Of a stretch of 7,471 nucleotides of DNA, positions 5,980 through 7,471 are shown piece after piece (positions within the stretch are counted from its first letter, which is position 1; each line of letters opens with the position of its first letter). Source of the stretch: Chitinophagaceae bacterium UBA2789. Its GTDB lineage: Bacteria > Bacteroidota > Bacteroidia > Chitinophagales > Chitinophagaceae. The stretch is from contig DEHX01000088.1 of NCBI GenBank assembly GCA_002352145.1, positions 780 through 8,250 of the forward strand, given 5' to 3'. Under the pieces are notes generated by a model. That model had not been told where the DNA came from. It was given only the letters and a program-made list of their open reading frames with translations, and made no database searches. A program made the position numbers and the translations under genes.

Positions 5980-6339
5980 TTAACCTGCAGTAAGGGTGAT
6001 CCTGAACCCGTTCAGGTCTTCAAACACTACTTCTCTTTTATTACTAAATGGTTCTTCGGTAAGTTCAATGATCTTAGCCCTTGTTTGTAATCGTTCCACC
6101 AGGTCATTCAGCGAATTCACCCGGAAAAACAACCCGGCATCTCTTACTTCATTGGTTCTTTCAGCCGGATAAGGAAAAAGCATGAAGGCTGCATCTTCCC
6201 ATTCCAGTTGTGCCCACGTAAGTGCTGCACCGGGATCCCAATAGCGGTTGCTGCCCGTACACCGAAAGCCAAGGCTTTCATACCAAAGCACTGTTTGTTC
6301 AAGGTTTTGTACACCTAAAAAAGGAATGCATACTGCCAT
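5980..6339 (-). CDS. VOC-family (glyoxalase/bleomycin-resistance-like) protein
   Basis: The 119-residue protein has the size of a single VOC chain, which dimerises to form binding sites. It shows two beta-alpha-beta-beta-beta halves: I-P-F-L-G-V-Q-N-L-E-Q-T-V-L-W-Y-E-S-L-G-F at about 5-25, and A-G-L-F-F-R-V-N-S-L-N-D-L from 68, ending V-V-F-E-D-L-N-G-F-R-I-T-L (104-116), the family's terminal 'F-x-D-P-x-G' strand with Leu for Pro. The protein contains no histidine, so the two-His/two-Glu metal site of glyoxalase I and related dioxygenases is absent. It is therefore more like the metal-free binding members such as bleomycin-binding proteins; the ligand is unknown and resistance is not implied. 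ATG 6339 precedes the first strand directly. It heads a minus-strand group with the PhnA-type gene 34 bp downstream, and is divergent from the caspase gene across 110 bp. Confidence 0.88.
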   Translation of the reverse strand: MAVCIPFLGVQNLEQTVLWYESLGFRCTGSNRYWDPGAALTWAQLEWEDAAFMLFPYPAERTNEVRDAGLFFRVNSLNDLVERLQTRAKIIELTEEPFSNKREVVFEDLNGFRITLTAG

Positions 6340-6391
6340 ATCCTGGTTTAATTATTCAATGATCAAAGAAAGAAAATATTTTGGATACACC

Positions 6392-6409
6392 TGAAGTCAA
6401 TTGACTGCA
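6392..6409. promoter_or_regulatory. Near-perfect 18-base palindrome between divergent genes, candidate operator
   Basis: AGTCAATTGACT (6395-6406) is a perfect 12-base palindrome, and TG/CA pairs outside one mismatch extend it to 6392-6409 (16 of 18 symmetric). It lies about midway between the VOC start (6339) and the caspase-gene start (6450). On the minus strand a TTG inside it (bases 6398-6400) is 19 bases from TATTTTCT, a partial -7 box toward the VOC gene. A dimeric regulator here could affect both genes; a 12-base palindrome alone is expected one or two times in a window this size. Confidence 0.35.
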
Positions 6410-6415
6410 AACATG

Positions 6416-6446
6416 TTGTAAAAGGGCATAATACTAAGTATCTTTA
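6416..6446 (+). promoter_or_regulatory. Candidate Bacteroidota-type promoter for the caspase gene
   Basis: TTG (6416-6418), a 20-base spacer and TATCTTTA (6439-6446) fit the -33 TTG / -7 TAnnTTTG promoter pattern with one mismatch. The transcript would then begin at or just beside the ATG at 6450, which implies a leaderless message or a wrong call. It is listed as a weak candidate for that reason. Confidence 0.25.
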
Positions 6447-6449
6447 GGT

Positions 6450-7471
6450 ATGATAAATAAGTTGGTACATAGTTGCAGGCTTGTTTTGCTAACTATTACT
6501 TTCTGTATTTCATGCCTGAAAGTTTTTTCGCAAACTCCCAGGGGCATCACCTTGGAAAGCAATGAATCTGTGCAGCAAGGTAAAACAAGGGCACTTATTG
6601 TCGGTATTTCCCGTTACCAGTATATCGACTCCCTGGAATTCGCTGATGCAGATGCAAAAGTTTTTGCAGATTACCTTCTGTCAAACAGTTTCTGGCGAAT
6701 CAGTAAAGATGACATCACATTGCTGGTAAATGATAAAGCCAAATACGGTGATCTCACCGTACACCTGCAGCAACTGGCCATGCAGTGCAAACCGGGGGAT
6801 AATCTTCTATTTTATTTTTCTGGACATGGCGATGTAGAGACTAATACGCTTTTCAATAGAGGCTTTTTGCTGGCATATGATACCTACTCCAGTAATTATA
6901 TGGCCAACGGACTTAGGGTGGATGACCTGAAAGACCTGTTTGTGACATTGCTTACGAACAATGTAAGAGTCATAGTAGTAACAGATGCCTGCCGATCGGG
7001 TAAACTGGCAGGCGGAATGAAAGGCGCTGAGTTTACAGCAGCATCTATCAGCGCTATGTGGAAAAATGAAATCAAAATACTAAGTACCCAGCCGGGGCAA
7101 TTGTCATACGAGGATAAAAAATGGGGCAATGGTCGTGGTGTTTTTTCCTACTACCTCATCAAAGGCCTGAATGGTGAGGCAGATGCAAACAAAGACTCAT
7201 CCATAACTTTATCTGAACTGGAAATGTATGTGGGAAGCAATGTAGCCCGGGAAACAGGCAATAAGCAACAACCCATTTTTGAAGGGCCTAATAAATTCTC
7301 CACAATAATTGCAAAAATCAGCGGGCCGGTAACTAACAGTAATAAGCAGGGCGGCAATGCCTTTTCCGCTTTATCTAAAGGAATTATACTGCCTTTTGAC
7401 AGCTGTAATTATTATTACACGGCGATGGCAAATGCCATTGAGAAAAATAATCTCATTGGGCCAGGCAAAGA
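6450..7471 (+). CDS. Exported caspase-family (peptidase C14, metacaspase/orthocaspase-like) protease, partial at 3' end
   Basis: The frame is open from ATG 6450 to the window edge: 340 complete codons, no stop. Residues 1-27 form a Sec signal peptide (basic start, hydrophobic L11-I20, likely cut V-F-S|Q28), so the enzyme should act in the periplasm, envelope or outside. The caspase p20-like domain starts at K45-T-R-A-L-I-V-G-I-S-x-Y, followed by F-A-D-A-D-A (64-69), the catalytic histidine in F-Y-F-S-G-H126-G and the catalytic cysteine in V-T-D179-A-C181-R-S-G. Asp two before Cys is the metacaspase-type residue that favours Arg/Lys at P1 (family knowledge). S-T-Q-P-G-Q (212-217), G-V-F-S-Y-Y-L (230-236) and an EF-hand-like loop D245-x-N-x-D249...E256 follow. 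After about residue 290 comes a Ser/Asn/Gly linker and a new segment (Y-Y-Y-T-A-M-A-N-A-I-E) that I cannot assign. Cys22 has no proper lipobox. No other start is in frame before the domain except TTG 6462. Confidence 0.92.
   Translation, partial: MINKLVHSCRLVLLTITFCISCLKVFSQTPRGITLESNESVQQGKTRALIVGISRYQYIDSLEFADADAKVFADYLLSNSFWRISKDDITLLVNDKAKYGDLTVHLQQLAMQCKPGDNLLFYFSGHGDVETNTLFNRGFLLAYDTYSSNYMANGLRVDDLKDLFVTLLTNNVRVIVVTDACRSGKLAGGMKGAEFTAASISAMWKNEIKILSTQPGQLSYEDKKWGNGRGVFSYYLIKGLNGEADANKDSSITLSELEMYVGSNVARETGNKQQPIFEGPNKFSTIIAKISGPVTNSNKQGGNAFSALSKGIILPFDSCNYYYTAMANAIEKNNLIGPGK

Noticed and set aside
5555..6090. Plus-strand open frames of 86 and 129 codons across the PhnA/VOC region
   Set aside because: They run opposite two confidently assigned genes, and their Cys/Ser/His-rich translations look like antisense composition artefacts.
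6504..6515. Lipoprotein signal at C22 of the caspase protein
   Set aside because: The residues before it (F-C-I-S) do not match the L-x-G/A/S-C lipobox, and a standard signal peptidase I site follows at V-F-S|Q.
6896..7357. Minus-strand open frames of 77 and 68 codons at the right end
   Set aside because: They are antisense to the caspase domain, whose catalytic motifs lie in the plus frame.
1821..7471. A defence island formed by the TA module and the caspase gene
   Set aside because: The two are about 4 kb apart with unrelated envelope and metabolic genes between, on both strands. The caspase is exported, and no nuclease, sensor or mobile-element gene is present in the window.

Overview
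The window looks like chromosomal DNA from a Bacteroidota bacterium, probably a Chitinophagaceae/Sphingobacteriales-type soil or freshwater organism. This is an inference from several features. Start codons lack Shine-Dalgarno sequences and often sit in A-rich leaders. Candidate promoters resemble the Bacteroidota TTG / TAnnTTTG pattern. Signal peptides end in '-SQ' or '-GQ', and one lipoprotein begins C-Q-K-D. No phage, IS element, CRISPR array, rRNA or tRNA was seen, and no gene-free stretch exceeds about 160 bases.

Layout, left to right. (1) 2-1665, plus strand: the last 40 residues of a thioredoxin-reductase-like flavoprotein, then a RimJ/RimL-type GNAT acetyltransferase 8 bp later, then a zinc-free MDR oxidoreductase 15 bp after that; probably one transcript. 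(2) 1821-2311, plus: a two-gene type II toxin-antitoxin module whose genes overlap by 16 bases. (3) 2409-3470, plus: a serine-beta-lactamase-fold hydrolase lipoprotein, probably surface-exposed. (4) 3597-4079, plus: a secreted protein of unknown function, tail to tail with a second secreted or anchored unknown protein at 4102-4563, minus. (5) 6339 down to 4615, minus: a VOC-family protein, a PhnA (YjdM)-type zinc-ribbon protein and a second GNAT acetyltransferase, spaced 34-62 bp apart and possibly co-transcribed with the unknown protein at 4102. (6) From 6450, plus and running off the right edge: an exported caspase-family (C14) protease with an intact His/Cys dyad, divergent from the VOC gene across a 110-bp region that contains a near-perfect palindrome.

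Most of this is ordinary housekeeping or accessory chromosome: small-molecule modification (two GNATs, MDR, VOC), stress and stability (TA module) and envelope proteins (hydrolase lipoprotein, two unknown secreted proteins). There is no clear multi-gene undescribed system. The feature most worth following is the caspase-family gene. It is cut by the window edge, its protein is predicted to be exported, it carries an EF-hand-like loop after the catalytic dyad, and it continues into an unidentified C-terminal region.
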